NCBI GenBank assembly: GCA_025057335.1
Contig: JANWXG010000013.1
Coordinates: 1 to 21,546, forward strand
Length of the DNA stretch: 21,546 nucleotides
Reading direction: 5' to 3'
DNA from: a bacterium
GTDB taxonomy: Bacteria; Armatimonadota; HRBIN16
Numbering within the stretch: the first letter of the stretch is position 1; each line of letters opens with the position of its first letter. Below the pieces are notes generated by a model. The model saw only the letters and a list, made by a program, of their open reading frames with translations. It made no database searches and was not told the origin of the DNA. A program made the position numbers and the translations under genes. This document shows positions 6,466-13,990 of this stretch, piece by piece.

Positions 6466-7586
6466 TACGCGAGCTAGGCTGGAAGCCCGACTTCGGCAGG
6501 ACCGTCGAGCGCTTCGAGGCATGGTGGCACGGCGAAATCCTCGATCGTCCCCCTGTGACGCTACATGTGCTTCCGTCGCGTCCGTATCGGGGCCCGGTGA
6601 AGCAGCATGCTCGCCTGCGCGAGCGATGGATGGATGTCGAGTATGTGGTGGATGCTGCTATCGCGTGGATGGAGTGCTGTGACTACGTGGGCGACGCCTT
6701 CCCCCTGTTCTGGCCCAACCTTGGGCCAGAAATCACTGCTACGCTGTTCGGCTGTGAACTGGAGTTCTCCAAGACCACGAGCTGGTCGAAGCCTGTCGTG
6801 CATGAAGCGGAGGGATGGCATCGCATCCTGCAGATGGAGCCTGATTTCAGCAATCCCTATTGGCAGACGGTAGAGCGCATGACCGACTACGCCATCCAGC
6901 GGTGTGAGGGGCGCTACGTGGTGGGCATCACCGACCTACACGGCAACTACGATATCCTCGCTGCGCTGCGCGACCCGCAGGCGCTATGTCTGGACATGGT
7001 AGATGCTCCAGACCTCATCGTGCAGGTGGGTAGACACGCGGCGAGGGCATTCGTGCAGGCCTTCGAGCGTAGCTACGAGAAGGTCTCGGCGTCGGGCTTT
7101 GGTAGCACTACCTGGGCACCAGCCTACTACGAAGGGAGATTCTACGTGCCCAGCTGCGACTTCTGGCTGATGGTCTCCCCAGAGATGGCGCGGGAAATGA
7201 TTCTGCCCTGCATCCTGCAAGAGATGGAGCCACTAGAGCGCAGCATTTTCCACCTAGACGGCGTGGGCGCGCTAAAACATTTGCACCTGCTTCTGGAGAT
7301 ACCCCATCTACAGGCGATACAGTGGGTGTATGGGGCGGGACAGGGACCAGCAACGCGCTGGATAGACGTATATCGTCAGTGCCTGCAGGCAGGCAAAAGC
7401 GTGCAGGTTTTAGCGGAAACGGCGCAGGATGCGCTGCGGGTACTCGAAGCCGTAGGGGCAAAGGGCGTGTGGCTAACGGTAAGCGAGGCGTTCCGTAGCG
7501 TGGAAGAGGCGGAAGCGTTCCTGCGAGCGGTCGCTGCATCGTCGTCATCTGCCCTCATAACATCTTGGCAACCAGGTCCAGAGTAG
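6462..7586 (+). CDS. URO-D superfamily protein, copy 2
   Basis: This 374-residue paralogue of the preceding gene starts at the ATG that shares ATGA with the previous stop. Conserved blocks fall at nearly the same positions: WKPDFGRTVERFEAWW at 7-22, DAFPLFWPNLGP at 78-89, CDFWLMVSPEMAREMILP near 232-249, HLDG at 264-267 and QWVYGAGQ at 287-294. Outside these blocks the two differ strongly, so the duplication is old. A divided role (two subunits, or related substrates) is an inference. The C-terminal 20 or so residues are Ser/Ala-rich. The last 32 bp overlap the 3' end of the convergent csoR-like gene, so the two transcripts are antisense there. The function remains unknown beyond the superfamily. 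Confidence 0.85.
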   Translation: MIRELGWKPDFGRTVERFEAWWHGEILDRPPVTLHVLPSRPYRGPVKQHARLRERWMDVEYVVDAAIAWMECCDYVGDAFPLFWPNLGPEITATLFGCELEFSKTTSWSKPVVHEAEGWHRILQMEPDFSNPYWQTVERMTDYAIQRCEGRYVVGITDLHGNYDILAALRDPQALCLDMVDAPDLIVQVGRHAARAFVQAFERSYEKVSASGFGSTTWAPAYYEGRFYVPSCDFWLMVSPEMAREMILPCILQEMEPLERSIFHLDGVGALKHLHLLLEIPHLQAIQWVYGAGQGPATRWIDVYRQCLQAGKSVQVLAETAQDALRVLEAVGAKGVWLTVSEAFRSVEEAEAFLRAVAASSSSALITSWQPGPE

Positions 7587-7821
7587 CGTGTATCGAGCGC
7601 GAGACCTCTTCCGACCCATCGTCGCGCTGCGCCTCCCAACGCAGGTAGTGTAGTGCTGCCTGCTCGAGGGCGCACTTCACCGCCGCCATCTGGTAAATGA
7701 TGTCTGACGGCGAACGCCCCTGCTTCACCATGCGTTGTAAGCCGCGCACCTGTCCTTCAATGCGCTTCAAACGGTCGAGGATCTCCGCTGGTACACTCGT
7801 GTCGTCTTGTTGCCTTGTCAC
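7555..7821 (-). CDS. CsoR/RcnR-family (DUF156) transcriptional regulator lacking canonical metal ligands
   Basis: The 88-residue all-helical protein carries the family core RLKRIEGQVRGLQRMV (17-32) and QMAAVKCALEQAA (44-56). Such tetrameric repressors bind operator DNA until Cu(I), Ni(II)/Co(II), formaldehyde or persulfide is sensed through Cys36, His61 and Cys65 (M. tuberculosis CsoR numbers). Aligning the D/Q/AV/L/E core without gaps puts P38, E63 and D67 at these places. The only cysteine is C50, in a different helix face. It therefore looks unable to sense Cu(I) in the usual way; its inducer is unknown. The start is GTG (7821), with AGGAGG 14 nt upstream and an in-frame stop just before it. 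It lies 34 nt downstream of the GH2 gene on the same strand and probably shares its transcript. Confidence 0.88.
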   Translation of the reverse strand: MTRQQDDTSVPAEILDRLKRIEGQVRGLQRMVKQGRSPSDIIYQMAAVKCALEQAALHYLRWEAQRDDGSEEVSRSIHATLDLVAKML

Positions 7822-7855
7822 CGCTGACTTCTATACCTCCTACCAGTATCCGGTT

Positions 7856-10174
7856 CTATCTTCTCCACACCGAGCCGATATCCTCTGGTATTCTCAACAG
7901 TTGCAGCCACTGACGATACTGCTGCAGGCGGAACGGTCGGTTGCCCGCGAGGTAGTGGTTAAGGTACTCCCGCCCCTGCTCATCTCGCCAGCGAATCAGC
8001 CAGAGGGCAGGTGAGGAGATTTGCGGGATGGCGCCGACGACCGACTTGTCGTTCGGCTCCACATGATACGCCGCCGCCAGCAGGAGTAGGTCGCTTTCGG
8101 CGTCCACTACCTCCACCTGCCCCTCCGCAGGCTGCAGCGTGTCGTTGACCACGATGAGCGTATGCATCCCTGCTTCCGGTTCGCTCAGCATGGCGCACAC
8201 ATCGGTTTGCACGCGCTGCACATACACGTAAGCGAGCTTCTTGCGGTAGTAGTAGTCCACGATGGCGTCGGAGATGATGGGCCAGCCGTCGCGCAGGTTC
8301 CACCACAGGATGCCTGTCGTGCGCCACTTGCGCTGTCGCCATCGCTCGATAAAGAACTTCAACGCCTCCGCTTGGCTGATCTGCGAGGCGAGGATGAAAT
8401 CGTCGAGGTTGTCGGGCACCGCGTCGAAGAGCACGGCAATCTGCTTTGCCATGAGCGGGATGCGGTAGTTAAAGTCTGTCATACGGGGCAGGGGGCGTGT
8501 GGCATGCGTGAGCCACTGCTCGTTGCCCTGCCAGTGCCACAGGTACTCAGGTTCCATCATCTGCTCCAGCGTGCGACGGTCGGGACAACCGTGATAGCCG
8601 ATTTCACTCACGAAGTGCGCCAGCGAGTAGGTGTAGGTTGGCCCCTTGAAGTCGTCACGCGGTCCCCAGAGATGCTGCTCTGGAGTGAGGTTGGTGTCGC
8701 CCCCGCGACGGATGACCTCCTCGCTCACATAGGGCGAGCTGGGCAAGTAGGGGCGGAAGGGGTCTAACTGCCGTACGACCTCCGCCAGCACCTGTCGGCT
8801 GATTTTGTCGGTATTCGGGTCGATACCCGTGCCCGTCCAGAAGTAGGTGTGGTCGATTTCGTTGTTGCCGCACCACAGCACGAGGCAAGGGTGATTGCGG
8901 AGACGTCGCACTATCTGCTCTGCTTCTGCCTTCATCGCAGGGATAATCTCGTCGGGATAGATGGCGCAGGCGAGAGCAAAATCTTGCCAGACCATTATCC
9001 CATGTTCATCGCAGAGGTCAAAGAATCGGTCGGATTCATATACATTTCCTCCCCAGCAGCGCACCATGTTGCCATTTAGGTCTAACAGCATCTCCACAGT
9101 CGGCTGCACGTGCTGGATGTCGCGACTGTGGAAGGCGTCCAGCGGCACCCAGTTCGTGCCCTTCGCGAAGACCTTCACGCCGTTCACCACGAACACAAAC
9201 TCGCCCGGCTCCTCAGGCGTTGTGATGTCTGTACGGCGCAGTTCCACTGTGCGGATGCCGAGACGGCAGCGGTGTATATCCAGCACGTTGCCCTGCCCGT
9301 CCAGCAGCTCTGCTGACGCCTCATACAGGGCAGGCTCGCCGTAGCCGCGCGGGTACCATAGGTCTACCCCTTGCAGGTGGAGCTGGGCTCGACCGTGCGT
9401 ATGGAAGACGGGGTGCAGGCTTTCGTGGGCGACGCTCCCCTCGCGCGACAATCGCAGCCGTACCTGCCAGTCGTCGAGGTAGTGCTGGTCTGTCGTGAAG
9501 TCCCAGTCCACGAACAGCACGGCGGAACGACGCGGGGGGTCTACCGCAGTGGTTGCCCAGTAGACTGTGCGCCAGCGGGTGGGCGGGAGGAACTGCAGGT
9601 ACACATCGCGCCAGATGCCTGCGCTGACGACGCGCGGCATGATGTCCCAGCCGTAGCAGTGGGGCGGTTTGCGTACGGTCAGCGACTCATAGCCACAGGG
9701 CAGTGCGCTTTCGAAGGGAGCTGGCGTGCGTTCACGCCCCTCCAGCACCGCCGAGCGTATGCGCACTACCAGCTCATTATCCCCCGCCTGCAGGGCGGAT
9801 GTGACGTCAAACCGATGGGGAATCAGCATGTTCGCCGCCTCGCCGACGAGCACGCCGTTTAGCCACACCTGGGCAAGGCAATCCAGCCCCTCGAAGACCA
9901 GTTCGGCGGTGTGCCCTTCTGGCGGCGCGGGCGCTACGAATTGCTTGCGATACCACCACTCGTAGGTCTCATACTCGCGCAGGAGGTAGATGTTGTTTCC
10001 GACCGAGAGCTCAGGCAGGACGCCCGCGCGCATCAGGTCCAGTTCCACGTTGCCTGGCACTACGGCAGGTATCGTGGGAATAGTGTTCCAGTCTACGGCG
10101 TCTACTGATACATATTTCTGGCGCTGTGGCTGGTAGCTCAGCTGCCATTCGCCGTTGAGTTCTACCCGCGTCAT
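7856..10174 (-). CDS. Glycoside hydrolase family 2 protein, beta-mannosidase-like
   Basis: This 772-residue protein is predicted to remove terminal beta-mannose (or a related sugar) from oligosaccharides. It has the GH2 order: an N-terminal jelly-roll sugar-binding domain (about 1-200; LNGEWQLSY, VPGNVELDL, EGLDCLAQVWLNG), an Ig-like domain (about 200-320), then the TIM barrel. The barrel shows the acid/base E439 in LWCGNNE and the probable nucleophile E524 in FVSEIGY, both in the beta-mannosidase pattern. It also shows the family motifs AKGTNWVPLDAF (338-349), MVRCWGGNVYE (370-380) and MVWQDF (394-399). The C-terminal domain is shorter than in mammalian-type enzymes. No signal peptide is seen, so it should be cytoplasmic. 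The start at 10174 has AGGAGG 5 nt upstream; a longer frame to 10282 lacks such a site. It is followed by the csoR-like gene. Confidence 0.9.
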   Translation of the reverse strand: MTRVELNGEWQLSYQPQRQKYVSVDAVDWNTIPTIPAVVPGNVELDLMRAGVLPELSVGNNIYLLREYETYEWWYRKQFVAPAPPEGHTAELVFEGLDCLAQVWLNGVLVGEAANMLIPHRFDVTSALQAGDNELVVRIRSAVLEGRERTPAPFESALPCGYESLTVRKPPHCYGWDIMPRVVSAGIWRDVYLQFLPPTRWRTVYWATTAVDPPRRSAVLFVDWDFTTDQHYLDDWQVRLRLSREGSVAHESLHPVFHTHGRAQLHLQGVDLWYPRGYGEPALYEASAELLDGQGNVLDIHRCRLGIRTVELRRTDITTPEEPGEFVFVVNGVKVFAKGTNWVPLDAFHSRDIQHVQPTVEMLLDLNGNMVRCWGGNVYESDRFFDLCDEHGIMVWQDFALACAIYPDEIIPAMKAEAEQIVRRLRNHPCLVLWCGNNEIDHTYFWTGTGIDPNTDKISRQVLAEVVRQLDPFRPYLPSSPYVSEEVIRRGGDTNLTPEQHLWGPRDDFKGPTYTYSLAHFVSEIGYHGCPDRRTLEQMMEPEYLWHWQGNEQWLTHATRPLPRMTDFNYRIPLMAKQIAVLFDAVPDNLDDFILASQISQAEALKFFIERWRQRKWRTTGILWWNLRDGWPIISDAIVDYYYRKKLAYVYVQRVQTDVCAMLSEPEAGMHTLIVVNDTLQPAEGQVEVVDAESDLLLLAAAYHVEPNDKSVVGAIPQISSPALWLIRWRDEQGREYLNHYLAGNRPFRLQQYRQWLQLLRIPEDIGSVWRR

Positions 10175-10363
10175 CCTCTCCTCCTTGCGTCCGATGCTCA
10201 GGAAAAGCCTCGCCAAAATCTGGGCAGGGAAGGCGTGGTTATCCGTATATTCTCCGTAGGGCGGATGCTTTCCCCTGCGCATGACCTCTCAGCCGTTGCG
10301 ACGGGGCGGAGACGCACTGAAGTGCGCTACTACAAACGGCGCGAGGGGGCGTGTGGGCAAGGT

Positions 10364-10538
10364 AGGTTTTTTCGGCTCGCCGGGCGGTTCGCCCTCCAAC
10401 TGTTCTGGAGGGCGAGGCTCCTGCCGAGCCACCTTCCCTGTCATGCTGGGCGCACACGAAGCGGGTCTACCAGGCGTTAAACCGAGATTCTTCGCTCCGC
10501 TCAGAATGACAACTGGAGGGCGAGGCTCCTGCCGAGCC
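10364..10538. repeat. Repeat family A: full unit and a second right module
   Basis: A T-run, GGCTCGCCGGGCGG and CGCCCTCCA lead to TGGAGGGCGAGGCTCC and TGCCGAGCC at 10407-10430. The ends are complementary, so the unit folds into an interrupted hairpin. The 24-bp right module returns identically at 10515-10538. The diverged copy near sdhC (2391-2497) shares both modules in the same order. From 10175 to 10363 the GH2 leader shows no clear promoter and no gene. Confidence 0.8.
10482..10511. repeat. Short dispersed repeat of the TCATTCTGAGCGGAGCGAAG type
   Basis: Read on the minus strand, TGTCATTCTGAGCGGAGCG continues to AAGAATCTCGG. Elements of this form recur in many unrelated bacterial genomes. 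I recognise it from experience, and its spurious translation (SGAKNLG) is characteristic. It lies between two copies of the family A right module, suggesting nested insertion. Its mobility mechanism is not visible here. Confidence 0.6.
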
Positions 10539-10572
10539 ATCAGCCCCCTGTTGTCCTCCCGCATGCCAATCT

Positions 10573-10600
10573 GTAGGGGCGCACGACCGTGCGCCCCTAC
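10573..10600. repeat. Perfect palindrome, 13-bp arms
   Basis: GTAGGGGCGCACG, a 2-nt spacer and CGTGCGCCCCTAC form a near-perfect hairpin or cruciform. Palindromes of this TAGGGGCGCACGG type are dispersed in many bacterial genomes. From 10601 to 10721 I see no gene or further repeat. Confidence 0.75.
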
Positions 10601-10721
10601 TCGCAGAGAGGTTCGTCCTTCAGTCCGTGCAAGTGGTGGGCAGGGACCGTGCCAAGCCGTTGCGATGAGGCTGAAGGTGGGGGCAGTGGGCAAGAGCGGA
10701 GAGCCTTCGCTCACGCGCCCC

Positions 10722-10749
10722 TTGTCATGAAGGCGCCTTTTGTGTTAAT
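10722..10749 (+). promoter_or_regulatory. Candidate promoter of the ABC-prmA-rsmE operon
   Basis: TTGTCA (10722-10727, 5 of 6) and GTTAAT (10744-10749, 4 of 6) are separated by 16 nt, with a TG one base before the -10 (extended -10). It lies 45 nt before the GTG start of the first gene. It is the only reasonable promoter I find before this operon. Confidence 0.42.
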
Positions 10750-10794
10750 CTGTTGCACGGCACAGGACAACGCTAGCGCGAGCGAGGGGCGAAG

Positions 10795-11730
10795 GTGGCA
10801 ATCGTCGAAACGCACCACCTGACGAAGCAGTATGGTCAGCTGGTGGCGGTAAACAACCTCAACCTGCGCATCGAGGAGGGAGACATCCTCGGCTTCATCG
10901 GTCCGAACGGCGCGGGCAAGACCACCACTATCCGCATGTTAGCCACGCTGCTGGAACCGACCAGCGGCACCGCCACCATCGCGGGGCACGATGTGGTTAA
11001 GGAGCCTGAGGCGGTGCGCCGAATCATCGGTTACATGCCCGACTTTTTCGGCGTGTATGACGATGTGAAGGTGTGGGAATATCTAGACTTTTTCGCCAGC
11101 GCGTATCGGGTGCCTCGCTCGGAGCGTCAGCAGCTGATTGAGGACGTGTTGGCGCTGACCGACCTGTCGCATAAGCGGGATGACTATGTAGAGGCGCTCT
11201 CGCGGGGCATGAAACAGCGTTTATGCCTCGCGAAGACGTTGCTGCACAACCCGCAAGTGCTGCTGCTGGACGAACCAGCGGCGGGTCTAGACCCCCGCGC
11301 CCGCATCGAAATCAAGGAACTGCTCAAAGAGCTGCGCAACATGGGCAAGACCATCCTCATCTCCTCGCATATCCTGCCTGAACTGGCGGACATCTGCAAT
11401 AAGATTGCCATCATCGAGCGGGGCGAGCTGCTCATCAGCGGCGAGATTGGTGCCATCATGCGCCAGCTCACCGGCTCGCACGTGCTGGAGATACGGGTTG
11501 CTGATGAGCCTGATACTGCCGTGCAGGTACTACAGAGCCAACTGGGGGACATCCGTGAGGTACGGGTGGAGGATGGGGTGATCCGGGCACACTACGTAGG
11601 ACCGCCTGGCGAGCACTACCGCGTGGTGTGGGCGCTGGCGGAGAAACGGGTGAAGGTGCTCTCCTTCGCAGAACAACCCACTAACCTAGAGGATATCTTC
11701 ATGCGTGTGACGCAGGGGGCGGTGCAGTAG
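10795..11730 (+). CDS. ABC transporter ATP-binding protein (ABC-2 type exporter)
   Basis: This 311-residue nucleotide-binding subunit powers the membrane partner encoded next. The Walker A motif GPNGAGKTT is at 36-44, the signature LSRGMKQRL at 135-143, Walker B LLLDEP at 156-161 with catalytic E160, and the H-loop SSHIL with H192. At the Q-loop position (IGYMPDFFGVYDD) the usual glutamine is D83. The C-terminal extension (about 215-311) resembles the accessory domain of DrrA/NatA-like exporter ATPases. The start is GTG, preceded by GAGG about 7 nt upstream. The stop and the next start share one base (TAGTG). The substrate cannot be told from the sequence. Confidence 0.93.
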   Translation: MAIVETHHLTKQYGQLVAVNNLNLRIEEGDILGFIGPNGAGKTTTIRMLATLLEPTSGTATIAGHDVVKEPEAVRRIIGYMPDFFGVYDDVKVWEYLDFFASAYRVPRSERQQLIEDVLALTDLSHKRDDYVEALSRGMKQRLCLAKTLLHNPQVLLLDEPAAGLDPRARIEIKELLKELRNMGKTILISSHILPELADICNKIAIIERGELLISGEIGAIMRQLTGSHVLEIRVADEPDTAVQVLQSQLGDIREVRVEDGVIRAHYVGPPGEHYRVVWALAEKRVKVLSFAEQPTNLEDIFMRVTQGAVQ

Positions 11731-13142
11731 TGCTGGAGCGGTTAGAGAACCCTGTGTTTCGGCAGAGCTCGCGCCAGCGCATGCGCGGAGGCAAGACGTA
11801 TGGCTGCCTGATAGCGTATCTGCTGGTGCTGGGGCTGGTGGTGGTCATCTCTTACGAGCAGTTCGTTTCCGCTAGGGTTTTTCCTACCACGACAGGCTTG
11901 GCGCAGGTGTTGTTCGATACACTCGTGACGACTCAGTGGTTCCTCGTGGCCATCATCACTCCTGCCTTGACCGCTACCGCCATCACGATGGAACGTGAAC
12001 AGCGCACCTTTGACCTGCTCTTGCTCACTCCGCTGTCACGCTTTGCGATTGTGTGGGGTAAGTTCCTGTCGGCGATGGCGTTCGTAGTGGTGATGGTGGT
12101 GTGTGGCACGCCACTGGTCGCGCTGCTGTTCTGGATGGGCGGCATCGACTTGTGGGCAGCGCTCGAGCGTTATGCTCTGATACTGCTCAGCGGCGTGTTA
12201 CTTGCCTCGTTCGGGCTGACGATGAGTGCTATCTGTTCCACGTCTACGTTGTCCATCCTGTTGACATACGGCGCCTTCGTAAGCAACTACTTTGTCATAT
12301 TGCTAGCAGGGGTGGCGATGGTGGTGGCGCGCGCCTTCGGCGGCGGAGCAGGACTGAGCCTCACTGCCTTGCTGCCCAGCTGGTCTGCATGGCAGGTTTG
12401 GGCGTTCGGCATTGGCGCTACGTTGCTCGCCACCTGGCTGCAGCTGCAGATTGCAGCCAACTACTTGCTCCCTGACCCGCGACAGGGCGCATGGAAGACC
12501 CGTCTGCTGACAGGCGCGCTGTTCTTGCTCGCGCTCACGGCAGCGGTCTCTTTGGGCAGGGGCGCTGCGGCGAGTACGGCAAACATCCGACAATACATGG
12601 TTATTGTCTGCACGATGTTTCTGGTATGGACAGTGCCCATGCTGGCGACGGGGGTGCCCCTTCAGGGGCGCCGGTGGATAGAGTGGCTGCACCCGCGTAG
12701 TCTGCAGGTAGGCTCTGTGCAGAGCGTACCCCTGTTCGTGGCGCTCCTGCTCCTAATGGGCATCGTCGCAGACCAGTTCCTGCCTGCCCCACTGCGTTCG
12801 AGCCCACTGGCGTGGGCATATGCTGCGGCTTACCTCTGGTGGGTATGGGCGCTGGGATACTTCTACTCTTTCCGCATCCGCAACCGCTGGGGGGCACTGT
12901 TCGCGCTGATAGGCACCTTGTACTTTTTCGCGCAGGTGTTCGCTAATCTCGCCAACGCTTTTGATCGGCGCGTGTGGTTCTACCTTGCGGGGGTGACGGC
13001 TCCCGTAGAGCTATTCGACCAGCCGAGCGACTTCGCGGTATGGGTACCGGTATACCTGATTTTGGGCTTGCTCAGCGTATGGAGTACCAACCTGCTAGAA
13101 CGGAGGAGGGAACGACGTCTACAGCAGGGTAGCACGCGATGA
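11730..13142 (+). CDS. ABC-2 type transporter permease
   Basis: The 470-residue integral membrane partner of the preceding ATPase has roughly twelve hydrophobic segments. They begin at about 29-48 and 70-90, with a cluster from 110 to 200, and continue to the C-terminus. After the second segment comes MEREQRTFDLLLLTPLS (about 87-103). This E-R-E-x-x-T-x-x-L-L-x-T-P-L motif is the cytoplasmic coupling region typical of ABC-2 permeases such as NatB-like proteins. The length is close to twice that of a six-helix ABC-2 permease. It starts with GTG overlapping the ATPase stop by one base and ends in ATGA shared with prmA, so synthesis is coupled across the run. The substrate is unknown. Confidence 0.88.
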   Translation: MLERLENPVFRQSSRQRMRGGKTYGCLIAYLLVLGLVVVISYEQFVSARVFPTTTGLAQVLFDTLVTTQWFLVAIITPALTATAITMEREQRTFDLLLLTPLSRFAIVWGKFLSAMAFVVVMVVCGTPLVALLFWMGGIDLWAALERYALILLSGVLLASFGLTMSAICSTSTLSILLTYGAFVSNYFVILLAGVAMVVARAFGGGAGLSLTALLPSWSAWQVWAFGIGATLLATWLQLQIAANYLLPDPRQGAWKTRLLTGALFLLALTAAVSLGRGAAASTANIRQYMVIVCTMFLVWTVPMLATGVPLQGRRWIEWLHPRSLQVGSVQSVPLFVALLLLMGIVADQFLPAPLRSSPLAWAYAAAYLWWVWALGYFYSFRIRNRWGALFALIGTLYFFAQVFANLANAFDRRVWFYLAGVTAPVELFDQPSDFAVWVPVYLILGLLSVWSTNLLERRRERRLQQGSTR

Positions 13143-13987
13143 AATGGTGTGAGGTACACATCATCGTTGCTGCTGAGGCGCAGGAGGCAGTCGCGGAGCT
13201 CTGCCGACAGGTGGGCGCACAGGGTGTGCAGCTGGAGGCGGACCGGGTAATTACTGCTTTCCCCGTGACAGAGTGGTTGCAGAAGCATCTGCAGCGGTTG
13301 CGGGGGGAGCTGTCTCGTCTTCCTGAATGGGGGCTTCCGCCAGTGCAGCGCATCGAGCAGCGCGAGCGCGACGAGTCAGAGTGGGCGGAGAGCTGGAAAC
13401 GGTTCTTCCACGTGCTGCACCTGGGAAAACGCCTCGTGGTGCAACCTTCCTGGGAGGAGTATGAGGCTCAAGAGGGGGAGGTGGTGATTGCGCTCGACCC
13501 GGGCATGGCATTCGGTACAGGACAGCACGCTACTACGCAATTGTGTCTAGAGTTTTTGGAAGAACTAGTACTTCCTGGGATGCAGGTGGTGGACGTAGGC
13601 ACAGGGTCGGGCATCTTAGCTATCGCGGCGGCAAAGTTGGGGGCGTCGTCGGTATGGGCGGCAGATAGCGACCCTGTGGCGGTGTTGACGGCGGAACGCA
13701 ACGTGATTCGTAATGGCGTGCAGCGGGTGGTGTCTGTGCAGCGGGCGGAAGGATGCGAAGGTGCTCCGCCTTGCGACCTGCTGGTGGCGAACATCAGCAC
13801 GGAGGTCATCCTGCAACTGCTTCCCGACTTCTCCCGATGCCTGCGCCGAGGGGGCTGGCTGGTGGTCAGCGGCATCCTCACGGAGCGTCGGGAGGGAGTT
13901 CGTGTGGCGCTGTCGAGGACGCCCTGGTACCAGGCGCAGGTTCGTGAACGTGGCGAATGGTGCGCGTTCGCCGCACGGAGAGGGTGA
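13139..13987 (+). CDS. prmA: Ribosomal protein L11 methyltransferase
   Basis: PrmA trimethylates amino groups of ribosomal protein L11 using S-adenosylmethionine. The 282-residue protein has a small N-terminal L11-binding domain (about 1-60), a linker with the family motif ESWKRFFHV (84-92), and a Rossmann methyltransferase domain. Diagnostic motifs are DPGMAFGTGQHATT (120-133), the SAM loop VDVGTGSGILAIAAAKLGA (151-169) and LLVANIS (214-220). The ATG overlaps the permease stop in ATGA. Three bases separate its stop from rsmE. The prmA-rsmE pairing is common in bacteria; being preceded by an exporter is not a usual feature and may be only transcriptional convenience. Confidence 0.96.
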   Translation: MKWCEVHIIVAAEAQEAVAELCRQVGAQGVQLEADRVITAFPVTEWLQKHLQRLRGELSRLPEWGLPPVQRIEQRERDESEWAESWKRFFHVLHLGKRLVVQPSWEEYEAQEGEVVIALDPGMAFGTGQHATTQLCLEFLEELVLPGMQVVDVGTGSGILAIAAAKLGASSVWAADSDPVAVLTAERNVIRNGVQRVVSVQRAEGCEGAPPCDLLVANISTEVILQLLPDFSRCLRRGGWLVVSGILTERREGVRVALSRTPWYQAQVRERGEWCAFAARRG

Positions 13988-13990
13988 ACC

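Noticed and set aside
10281..10730. Open frames of about 140-150 codons on both strands between the GH2 gene and the ABC ATPase gene
   Set aside because: They consist of dispersed repeats (GRGSCRA- and SGAKNLG-type translations) and lack coding character.
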